Part shown: in pieces, positions 41,350-48,322 of the stretch | Numbering within the stretch: position 1 is the first letter of the stretch | Layout of the letters: each line of letters opens with the position of its first letter | From: Paenibacillus sp. | GTDB lineage: Bacteria; Bacillota; Bacilli; Paenibacillales; YIM-B00363 | Reading direction: 5' to 3' | Length of the DNA: 49,405 nt | NCBI RefSeq assembly: GCF_031177825.1 | Contig: NZ_JAPSKE010000038.1 | Span: 1 to 49,405, forward strand | Program-made: the position numbers and the translations under genes | The notes under the pieces: generated by a model | Told to the model about the DNA's origin: nothing | The model's input: the letters and a program-made list of their open reading frames with translations, nothing else | The model's database searches: none

Positions 41350-44300
41350 CTATTTCAGCACGTTCACTTCCGCATAAGGCGAGAACGGCGACTCCAGCAT
41401 CGGCTGCTGCATTCCTTTCAAATGCAAGTCGAAAAAAGCGGCGATATAATCGCGTTGCGCCGCAAGCGCCTGTTCCGGGTCAACGGTTCCGACGCTTCCT
41501 TGGACGACTCGCGGAGACAGACTCAGCTTGCTGCTCAGTTGCGGCAGCAGGTATTGTTGATCGGTAAAGGTGTAATGCGCCCCGCTCGGTAAGACAACAT
41601 CGAGTTTCCACCCGCTCGAATGGTTCCAGAACGATGCCCGATCCTCTGCCGTAAGATGGGAATCCACTTCCCCTTCGTCATTGGAGCCGGCATTCATCAA
41701 TAGAAACGGACGGTCAAGCCCTTGCCGTGCAACAGGTAGCAGATGGTCGGGCAAATACCCCATCGTCCCGTCCATATCAATGCCGGCATCGATCCGGTCG
41801 TCTTCATACATGGCTTGGGCTGCCGTTGCGCCGCCTGCGGAATGGCCGAAAATGCCGATTCCGGAAAGGTCGAGCGCCTGTTTTAACCCTTCGGGCAGTT
41901 CTAGCGATGCATTTTTCGGCCCTTCCTTTAGCCCTGTAAGCCGGTCGAGTACGTATCGGACATCGTCTACCCTGACCTTCACCATTTGGAGTACCGTCTC
42001 CGCGCCGAATGCGGGCAGTTGCTCCGTCTCGATGCGCCCGTCGGGGAACTCAACGACCGTCGCCTCGTACGTATGGTCGATCGTCACGACGACATAACCT
42101 CTGCTGGCCAGTTCCTGGACGTTGATCGTGCCCAGGCTTCTCGGAACGGATCCCCCGGGCGAATACAATATCACCGGCCAACCGCGCTCCCCGCTCGCTG
42201 CGGGTGCGTTGAGCCAAGCATGGGTACCGATGCCGGACAACTCGATGCGGCCGGGATCTACGCCGATTGTCGGCATTACGGTATCGTCATAATAGGCCGC
42301 TGCGCGGGGGGGCATATACGGGGCTTTCCGACCGCCTTCCCGGGCGGCCGGGTACCATATGCTGATCATCAGCTCCCGCGTTCGACCTTTCAACCAAGGA
42401 TCGGACCTGTCTGGATCCGACAAGTGCAGCTCCGTCACGCCTACGGGCATATCGCCCGTAGGTTCGGGCAACGTGAGATGAATCCGTTCGCCAAGATGCG
42501 GTTCGTCATAACGTGCAGGCGGCTCCGTCCAGACGTAAAAGATCACGGCCGCGACCATTGCAGCGGCTGCGGCGAACATCGGCAGCCTGACGGTTCGGGC
42601 GGATTCCCCGTCGATCATTTTATGGATGGAACTAACCGTGATTAAGTAATATGCTAAATAAATTGCCATAAACGCCGCGACGCAAACCAATACCGGAAGC
42701 ATCAGATCGATGCCGCCCATGCCGCCGAAGAGCTTTCGCAGCCAGTTAAATACAATGAAATAATGGCCGAGCCCGATCAGCAACGGCAGCGCGAAGATCC
42801 ATGCGTTCTGCTTCAAAATCGCGGCCGCGATCTCTTTTTTGCTCGCGCCGATTTTCCTTAATATCTCATAGCGATGCCGATCGTTCGCCGCTTCCGTCAG
42901 CTGTTTAAAATATAGGATGCTGCCCGTTGCCATGAGGAACATGACGCCGAGAAAGCCTAATATGAAGACGTTAAATGCCGCATTCTCGATGCCGAGGCGG
43001 TACACGGCATAATACGTCGACAGCTTCGACGCCGGCGTCTGCAGTGCCGCAAGCGAGTCAGCCGTCGCCTTCGTCGTCTTCTGGTCCTTAACGACGTACC
43101 CCACATAATGTACGGCCGGCACTCGCGCCTCCATCGCGTGAAACGTATCGTCGGCGACGACAATCATGACATCCGGATAATGCCAATTGAGAACGCGTTC
43201 GATCGTCATGCCGACAAAATGCAAAGCGACGCGCTCATCCGGCAATTGAAGCGTGATCGTCTCCCCCTCGAAATCCTCCCTTTCGTAATCCGTATACATG
43301 GGACGAATCGCGATGGTCTGATCGGGCTGCAGCAACGTCAACCGGTCAAGACGCAGCGTCTCCGCGACGCGATTGTACGCACTGACCGAGATCGCTTTCA
43401 CCGGACGCTCGTCCGCTTCGCGTTCGCGATCGGATAAAATATCGGCACTTGACGCTTCGCCGTTCAAGTTTACGACGGGAATCGTCAGCTTCGCTTCGAC
43501 CGGATGCGCTTCGTCGCCGCGAATGATCTCCTCGACCTTCCGGTCGAACCTTTCGTCCTGCGCGATATGCATAAAACTGAATGGCGCCGTTAACCGCGCT
43601 GTCTGCTCATAGCCGTAGTAAGTGCCGAACCCGAAGCTGAAAGCGCATAAAGCGACGGCGGACAAAATCGAGATGACGCTCAGCGTGTGGGCATTCCCTC
43701 TCATGCGGTATACCAGATTCGAAACGATGATCAAATTCATACCCTTGTAATAACGGCGCTTATGACGTTTGGCCAATTTCAGCAGGAATATCATGAACGA
43801 TGAGAAAAGCAACGATGTGCCCGCGATGATGCCGACGGTCATCACGCCCAGGTTCGTTACAATCTGCCCATTGTTCTCGAAGTCGCGGAGTCCGAAGCTG
43901 TAGCCGACAACAAGAAGCGCTACCGCGGCAATACCGGAAACGGCCGAAGCCCTCGGCTCCTGTTCTCCCTCCTGTTCCGCTCGGAACAATTCGATCAGCT
44001 TGAATCGATAGACCAGCCGATACGCTTGTATGGAATTTATCGTTATCAATGCAAGAAAGACGACGACGGTACTGAGAAGCGCGGGAAGGGAGAACGTGAA
44101 ACCGATATCCGCCGCAACACCCAACAATCGCATTAAAATCATGGCGAACAGCTTCGACAAAACCGTGCCGGCCGCAATGCCGAGAGCCAAGACCCCGGCG
44201 CCGATGATCATATTTTCATAAAACAGCAACTGGCCGATCGTTTGTTTCGGCACACCCAATAACGCATACAGCCCGGCTTCTTTCTTCCGTTTGCGGGCAA

Positions 44301-44538
44301 AAAATTGGCTGGAGTACATCATGAATACGGAAACGAATAGCAGTAGGACGATCGATCCGACCATGAACACGGACTGCATGCTTTTCGAAGACTCGACGGC
44401 CTTGATCACCTGCGTGCTGTACTGCAGCGAAGCAAAAACATAGAAAATAGCGACACTAGCGAACATGGAGAGAAAATAAATAAAATAATTCCGAAAGTTT
44501 CCTTTGATATTTTTCTTTGCCAGCTCAAACAACGTCAT
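41350..44538 (-). CDS. Bce-type ABC permease fused to a PAF-acetylhydrolase-like alpha/beta hydrolase
   Basis: Residues 1 to about 650 form a full-length BceB/FtsX-family permease: it starts MTLFELAKKNIKGNFRNYF, has ten likely transmembrane helices and the large extracellular domain (about 220-500) between helices VII and VIII. BceB proteins normally end here. This one continues through an eleventh helix (about 652-670) after positive residues ARTVR, into a ~390-residue alpha/beta hydrolase. That domain matches the PAF-acetylhydrolase type: nucleophile Ser900 in GHSAGG, probable Asp923 in DMDGT, His988 in GAHYTFTD. With 11 helices the hydrolase should face outside. The ATG at 44538 has GGGGGG 7 nt upstream, and the gene overlaps the ATPase gene by 14 nt. 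It belongs to an antimicrobial-peptide resistance module; what the hydrolase cleaves is unknown. Confidence 0.88.
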   Translation of the reverse strand: MTLFELAKKNIKGNFRNYFIYFLSMFASVAIFYVFASLQYSTQVIKAVESSKSMQSVFMVGSIVLLLFVSVFMMYSSQFFARKRKKEAGLYALLGVPKQTIGQLLFYENMIIGAGVLALGIAAGTVLSKLFAMILMRLLGVAADIGFTFSLPALLSTVVVFLALITINSIQAYRLVYRFKLIELFRAEQEGEQEPRASAVSGIAAVALLVVGYSFGLRDFENNGQIVTNLGVMTVGIIAGTSLLFSSFMIFLLKLAKRHKRRYYKGMNLIIVSNLVYRMRGNAHTLSVISILSAVALCAFSFGFGTYYGYEQTARLTAPFSFMHIAQDERFDRKVEEIIRGDEAHPVEAKLTIPVVNLNGEASSADILSDREREADERPVKAISVSAYNRVAETLRLDRLTLLQPDQTIAIRPMYTDYEREDFEGETITLQLPDERVALHFVGMTIERVLNWHYPDVMIVVADDTFHAMEARVPAVHYVGYVVKDQKTTKATADSLAALQTPASKLSTYYAVYRLGIENAAFNVFILGFLGVMFLMATGSILYFKQLTEAANDRHRYEILRKIGASKKEIAAAILKQNAWIFALPLLIGLGHYFIVFNWLRKLFGGMGGIDLMLPVLVCVAAFMAIYLAYYLITVSSIHKMIDGESARTVRLPMFAAAAAMVAAVIFYVWTEPPARYDEPHLGERIHLTLPEPTGDMPVGVTELHLSDPDRSDPWLKGRTRELMISIWYPAAREGGRKAPYMPPRAAAYYDDTVMPTIGVDPGRIELSGIGTHAWLNAPAASGERGWPVILYSPGGSVPRSLGTINVQELASRGYVVVTIDHTYEATVVEFPDGRIETEQLPAFGAETVLQMVKVRVDDVRYVLDRLTGLKEGPKNASLELPEGLKQALDLSGIGIFGHSAGGATAAQAMYEDDRIDAGIDMDGTMGYLPDHLLPVARQGLDRPFLLMNAGSNDEGEVDSHLTAEDRASFWNHSSGWKLDVVLPSGAHYTFTDQQYLLPQLSSKLSLSPRVVQGSVGTVDPEQALAAQRDYIAAFFDLHLKGMQQPMLESPFSPYAEVNVLK

Positions 44539-45292
44539 CTGCATGCCCCCCGAGCACCGTCAGTACGTCCAATATTTTCTTGAAAAATGCTTGCCTCGGT
44601 ACCGCTCCTCTCACGAGCTCCGCATAAATGACGCCGTCCTTAAGAAAGAGCACGCGGCTGCAGTAGCTTGCGGCCAACGCATCGTGGGTCACCATCAGAA
44701 TGGTCGCTTGCTCCCGTTCGTTCAGCTCCTTCAACGACTCCAGCAGGTCGGCCGCGGCTTTAGAATCCAGTGCGCCCGTCGGTTCGTCAGCCAGAATCAA
44801 CCGAGGGCGCGTCACGAGGGCGCGACAGGCTGCGGTTCGCTGCTTCTGTCCTCCGGATATTTGATAAGGATATTTGTCCAAAATATGCTGGATGTTCAAT
44901 TGTCCCGTAACGGCCGATACCCTGTGTTCCAGTTCGCTTGCCGGCATGCCGGCCAATGCGAGGGGAAGCAAAATATTTTCCTTGACTGTCAGCGTATCCA
45001 GCAGGTTATAGTCTTGAAAAATGAAGCCGAGCTTCGATCGCCGAAAGGCCGATAACTGCGCCTCGTTCATCCGAAACACGTCTTCCCCGTCGATGACGAT
45101 GTCGCCGGAGGTCGGCTCATCGATGGTGGCAGCCATATGAAGCAGCGTCGTCTTCCCGGAGCCCGAAGGCCCCATTATGCCGACGAATTCCCCTTCGCAG
45201 ACGCGCATATCGATGCCGTGAAGGACCGGCATTACGTTCCCTTTGTTTCCGTAGCTCTTCCTTAACGCCTTTATTTCGATGACGGTTTTCAC
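44525..45292 (-). CDS. Bce-type ABC transporter ATP-binding protein
   Basis: A 255-residue ATPase of the MacB/LolD/BceA group, with Walker A GPSGSGKTT, Q-loop FQDYNLL, signature ISGGQKQR, Walker B LILADEPTGALD and switch His in MVTHDALAA. BceA-type ATPases power removal of peptide antibiotics such as bacitracin from their lipid targets and also signal drug load to the kinase. The GTG at 45292 has GGAGG 9 nt upstream; a longer reading from 45616 runs into the divergent promoter region and is not accepted. The stop codon lies inside the permease gene. Divergent from the response-regulator gene. Confidence 0.94.
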   Translation of the reverse strand: MKTVIEIKALRKSYGNKGNVMPVLHGIDMRVCEGEFVGIMGPSGSGKTTLLHMAATIDEPTSGDIVIDGEDVFRMNEAQLSAFRRSKLGFIFQDYNLLDTLTVKENILLPLALAGMPASELEHRVSAVTGQLNIQHILDKYPYQISGGQKQRTAACRALVTRPRLILADEPTGALDSKAAADLLESLKELNEREQATILMVTHDALAASYCSRVLFLKDGVIYAELVRGAVPRQAFFKKILDVLTVLGGHADDVV

Positions 45293-45344
45293 CGATTTCT
45301 TCCTCCCTGCTCTTCGTTTGTAGTAAAGCCATCGTAACATGTTC

Positions 45345-45358
45345 GGTATCCGGATACC
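45345..45358. promoter_or_regulatory. 14-bp palindrome in the bce divergent promoter region
   Basis: GGTATCCGGATACC is a perfect palindrome about 55 nt upstream of the ATPase gene, downstream of its likely promoter. It may be an operator or a leader hairpin. Confidence 0.4.
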
Positions 45359-45390
45359 TTTCGCCCGACTTACGTTCCGCGATGCCCGGC

Positions 45391-45404
45391 TTACATTTTT
45401 GTCA
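45391..45404. promoter_or_regulatory. BceR-type binding box
   Basis: TTACA-TTTT-TGTCA fits the inverted-repeat site known for BceR-like regulators (TNACA-4-TGTAA) with one mismatch. CTTAC occurs again about 20 bp before (45369-45373), so a second half-site is possible. It lies about 100 bp upstream of the ATPase gene, where an activator would bind. Confidence 0.6.
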
Positions 45405-45442
45405 CGATGCTGCGCTTTGCCGCATGGCCAACCGATTATAGG

Positions 45443-45448
45443 TATAAT
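45443..45448 (+). promoter_or_regulatory. -10 box for the bceRS operon
   Basis: TATAAT is a consensus -10 element 30 nt upstream of the response-regulator start. No clear -35 box is seen at the usual distance (TTGCCG is 20 bp away). Confidence 0.45.
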
Positions 45449-45478
45449 AAAAATAACGAAGTGCGAAGGGTGGATCGA

Positions 45479-46150
45479 ATGAAAATTATGATCGTGGAAG
45501 ACGAGCCGACCATTCGGAAACTGCTCGGCGAGACGGTCGAGAAGTGGGGATTTGAGGCTGTATTGTGCGAGGATTTCAACCGGGTTCAAGACATCTTCCT
45601 GCGAAGCGAACCGCACCTCGTGCTGATGGATATTAACCTGCCCGTATTCGATGGGTATTATTGGTGCGGCCGAATCCGGGAAATGTCCAACGTACCGATC
45701 GTCTTTCTCTCTTCCCGCGATTCGCCGATGGATATGGTCATGGCGATGAACATGGGCGGGGACGATTATATCCAGAAGCCGTTTTACGACGATGTCCTCA
45801 TCGCGAAGATCAAGGCGCTGCTGCGGCGAACCTACTCATACGCCGAAACGCCGGTCAACGCGGTCGAGTATGAAGGCGTCCTGCTGAATCTTAACGATCG
45901 CATGCTCGTTTCCGGCGGCCGATCGATCGAACTGACCAGGAACGAATTTCTCATCTTGCATCTATTGATGCAGCAGATCGGACGAATTGTGAGCCGCGAG
46001 AAAATCATGCGCTGCCTTTGGGAGGATGAAAGTTTCGTCGACGACAATACGCTGACCGTGAACATGACCCGGCTCCGCAAAAAATTGGCCGACATCGGGC
46101 GCAATCATTTCATTACAACCATCAAGGGAGAAGGTTATTTCATCAAATGA
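45479..46150 (+). CDS. BceR-like response regulator (OmpR family)
   Basis: A 223-residue two-domain regulator: a receiver with the phosphate-accepting Asp51 (LMDINLPVFDGY), Ser/Thr in FLSSRD and Lys in YIQKPF, then an OmpR-type winged helix (LTRNEFLILHLLMQQIGRIVSREKI-type region, VNMTRLRKKL, TIKGEGYFIK). The ATG at 45479 has GAAGGG upstream. Its stop overlaps the kinase start (ATGA), so both are made together. It should activate the divergent ATPase-permease operon through the box at 45391. Confidence 0.94.
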   Translation: MKIMIVEDEPTIRKLLGETVEKWGFEAVLCEDFNRVQDIFLRSEPHLVLMDINLPVFDGYYWCGRIREMSNVPIVFLSSRDSPMDMVMAMNMGGDDYIQKPFYDDVLIAKIKALLRRTYSYAETPVNAVEYEGVLLNLNDRMLVSGGRSIELTRNEFLILHLLMQQIGRIVSREKIMRCLWEDESFVDDNTLTVNMTRLRKKLADIGRNHFITTIKGEGYFIK

Positions 46151-47172
46151 GTTTCCTGCAATATTTGGACGATAAACGTTATTTTCTGATCTTCCTCGCC
46201 GGAATGCTTTCTTTCGTCGCGTTGATGATGTTCGTAAGCGCCGAGGGCACGTATCGCCCAGGGGACATTGCTTATACCCTGTGTGGTTGTGCGTCGCTCG
46301 CCGCGGTCTACGTGTTCGGAGGGTATATCCGCCGGAGAAGCCGCAGCGAAGTGTGGGTAAAGCTGATGGACAGCGAATGGGACGAACTTCCCGAGGCCCT
46401 CCCCAAACCGCAAACCTGTGAACAGCGTCTATATACGGAGATGATAAAGAAGCTTTACCGAAGCAAGCTTGAGGCCATCGGGAAACTTCAAGACGAGAAG
46501 AAAGATTTTCACGATTTCATTGTTTCCTGGATCCATGAGGTCAAGCTGCCGATCACGGCAAGCACTCTGCTGTTTAGAAATTCAACGGGCAAGTCGGTTG
46601 AGGAGCTGGTCCATATCTTCGAAGACGAATTGAACAAGATCGACCACTATGTCGAACAAGCCCTGTATTACGCTCGTATCGATTCCTTCTCCAAGGATTA
46701 CCTGATAGCGGAAGTTTCATTGAACCGAATCGTGCGAAACAGCGTGAGAAAGCACGCCAAAATGTTCGTTGCCAGACGGGTTCGGTTTACGATGTGGGAA
46801 GAAGAGCAATGGGTCCATAGCGATGCGAAGTGGCTCGGGTATATCGTCGACCAGATCATGTCGAACGCATTGAAGTACCTCGGCGACGGCGGAAGCATCG
46901 CTTGCTCGATCGAGGTCGACCCCAAAGAGAAGCGGCTGCTGATCAAAGATACGGGGATCGGAATTACGCCCGAAGATATCGACCGCATTTTTGAAAAGGG
47001 GTTCACAGGCGCCAACGGCAGGCAATTCGCAAAATCGACGGGGTTGGGGTTGTATCTCGCGAATCGAATGGCCGGCAAGCTCGGGCACCGATTGTCCGTT
47101 CAATCGGAGGAAGGGACCTATACCATCCTAACGGTTCACTTCCCTAAGTCCAACCATTTATATGAGATGTGA
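46147..47172 (+). CDS. BceS-like intramembrane-sensing histidine kinase
   Basis: A 341-residue kinase with two close transmembrane helices (about 12-31 and 41-60) and only a short loop between them, so it has no outer sensor domain of its own. Such kinases read the state of their partner ABC permease. His130 in SWIHEVKLP is the phosphorylated residue; the N box (QIMSNALKYL), G1 (IKDTGIGI) and G2 (STGLGLYLAN) are complete. It is coupled to the regulator gene by a 4-nt overlap. A partner permease with an added extracellular hydrolase might change what is sensed. Confidence 0.94.
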   Translation: MSFLQYLDDKRYFLIFLAGMLSFVALMMFVSAEGTYRPGDIAYTLCGCASLAAVYVFGGYIRRRSRSEVWVKLMDSEWDELPEALPKPQTCEQRLYTEMIKKLYRSKLEAIGKLQDEKKDFHDFIVSWIHEVKLPITASTLLFRNSTGKSVEELVHIFEDELNKIDHYVEQALYYARIDSFSKDYLIAEVSLNRIVRNSVRKHAKMFVARRVRFTMWEEEQWVHSDAKWLGYIVDQIMSNALKYLGDGGSIACSIEVDPKEKRLLIKDTGIGITPEDIDRIFEKGFTGANGRQFAKSTGLGLYLANRMAGKLGHRLSVQSEEGTYTILTVHFPKSNHLYEM

Positions 47173-47551
47173 ATCAAACAGGAAAGGCGCTCGGGATCAC
47201 AGCGGATTATCCCCTGTAACCGAGCACCTTCTTTATCGTTATGTACGGACTGAGGCCGAATTTGTCGATCCGCAACCAATTTGCCCCCTCGCCCAGCCTC
47301 ATTCTTTTGGATGGGTTATTCCCCATGTGAGTTGTAACACCTTCTGACATCAAAAGCCATATTTTAATTAACAATTGTAAATGCATTTTGGCACATATTG
47401 AATTTGACATTGTCATAAAGCGTTGCTGGATGTAATTATTATTGTCACTGTGTCCTCACACATATCCAACCAACTATTAAAGATTTTTGAACAGTTAAGA
47501 GAAAAATCTTGACAAGCTATTAGCTGGTTTTAGTGCAGTCATTAAGAACAC
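47173..47551. other. AT-rich gene-free gap
   Basis: No gene is supported here. Directly after the kinase gene, AAGGCGCTCGG (47182-47192) and CCGAGCACCTT (47220-47230) can pair with one mismatch and may serve as a weak terminator. From about 47330 the base composition falls to AT-rich, unlike the rest of the window. An open frame of 69 codons on the minus strand (47207-47416) has no recognisable features. Confidence 0.5.
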
Positions 47552-48076
47552 TTACCATCCCATTCGATCCCGTAAAGAATTTATTTGGGCAATATGATGG
47601 TGAGCATGCCACACAAATCTTTGAACGGCGACATCTAAAGACATGGTGCCGTGAGTTGGACTCGTAACTGACCTTGCAAAGTCCGTTGGTTTCAATTTGT
47701 CTAATAATTTCACGAACCTGCTATGAAGTGCTGTTAAAAGCAAGATAGATGTCTCAACTGGTGTATCCTTATAGTCATTTAACTCTGCCCATAAGTCCTC
47801 TCGAAATGTCTCTGCAAGTGGTTGCTGTTCAGTTAAGCCTCGTTTGAAACGGATAAACGCGTTTATTTCTGCATCGGCTAAATGATGAACGACTTGTTGC
47901 AAGGTCCATCCCCCAGGTCGGTAAGGAGTGTTTAATTGTTCAACACCCAAACCGTCAACAGCTTTCCGAAGCATCTCGGGAATTTCAGCTATTGATTTAA
48001 TAAATTGCTCGCGATGTTCTTCGGCAGGGTACTCCACCGCTGTGAATTGTCCAATCGGATAACGCAATGAATCCAT
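47552..48076 (-). CDS. YfiT/BstA-like DinB-family protein (putative bacillithiol transferase)
   Basis: A 174-residue four-helix DinB-superfamily protein that begins MDSLRYPIGQF, the usual YfiT start. Metal ligands appear as His in LQQVVHHLADAE and the His pair of WHAHHHIAQI. YfiT of B. subtilis is a nickel-binding protein; related BstA proteins join bacillithiol to electrophiles, so thiol-dependent detoxification is likely. The ATG at 48076 has AAAGGAGGG; an upstream extension lacks such a site. Its DNA is clearly richer in A and T than the region before 47 kb, which suggests recent acquisition with the neighbouring insertion sequence. Confidence 0.85.
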   Translation of the reverse strand: MDSLRYPIGQFTAVEYPAEEHREQFIKSIAEIPEMLRKAVDGLGVEQLNTPYRPGGWTLQQVVHHLADAEINAFIRFKRGLTEQQPLAETFREDLWAELNDYKDTPVETSILLLTALHSRFVKLLDKLKPTDFARSVTSPTHGTMSLDVAVQRFVWHAHHHIAQINSLRDRMGW

Positions 48077-48156
48077 GTTCACCCTCCTTTCCTTATCAAA
48101 GCGCGTATACCCAATGGTTGAAAAGTTCCGCAAGACTTCCCCATAATGAAATGGAG

Positions 48157-48183
48157 GCCGCCGATCTAATCGTGGCGGCTTTT
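48157..48183 (+). terminator. Hairpin followed by TTTT near the left end of the IS110-like element
   Basis: GCCGCC (48157-48162) pairs with GGCGGC (48174-48179), extended by GAT/ATC inside, and is followed by TTTT. It may be a terminator that keeps outside transcription from entering the transposase gene, or part of the structured RNA of the element. Confidence 0.5.
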
Positions 48184-48254
48184 GCTGGATTGACGGAGCT
48201 AACGTCCCCGTTAACATTCCTGTAGGAGTTAATAAACTCTATTTGCAGAAAAAT

Positions 48255-48319
48255 AGACGCCTCGCTAGGATGAGTATGTACTGGGTTGCAGCCCTCAGAA
48301 CTCACCGTAGGAGGCGTTT
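48255..48319 (+). ncRNA. Nested hairpin upstream of the IS110 transposase; part of a possible bridge RNA
   Basis: ACGCCTC (48257-48263) pairs with GAGGCGT (48311-48317), and inside it TGAGT (48271-48275) pairs with ACTCA (48300-48304), leaving a loop with a small GGG-GCCC stem. The outer 3' arm contains the GAGG of the transposase ribosome-binding site, so the fold would hide it. IS110-group elements are known to encode a structured bridge RNA in the non-coding part before the transposase; this region is where it should lie, but identity and ends are unproven. Confidence 0.4.
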
Positions 48320-48322
48320 ATC

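Noticed and set aside
45293..45616. Longer ATPase reading starting at 45616
   Set aside because: It would cross the divergent promoter, the BceR box and the response-regulator start; the GTG at 45292 has a proper ribosome-binding site.
47207..47416. 69-codon minus-strand frame after the kinase gene
   Set aside because: No homology recognised and no ribosome-binding site seen; it overlaps a possible terminator hairpin of the kinase gene.
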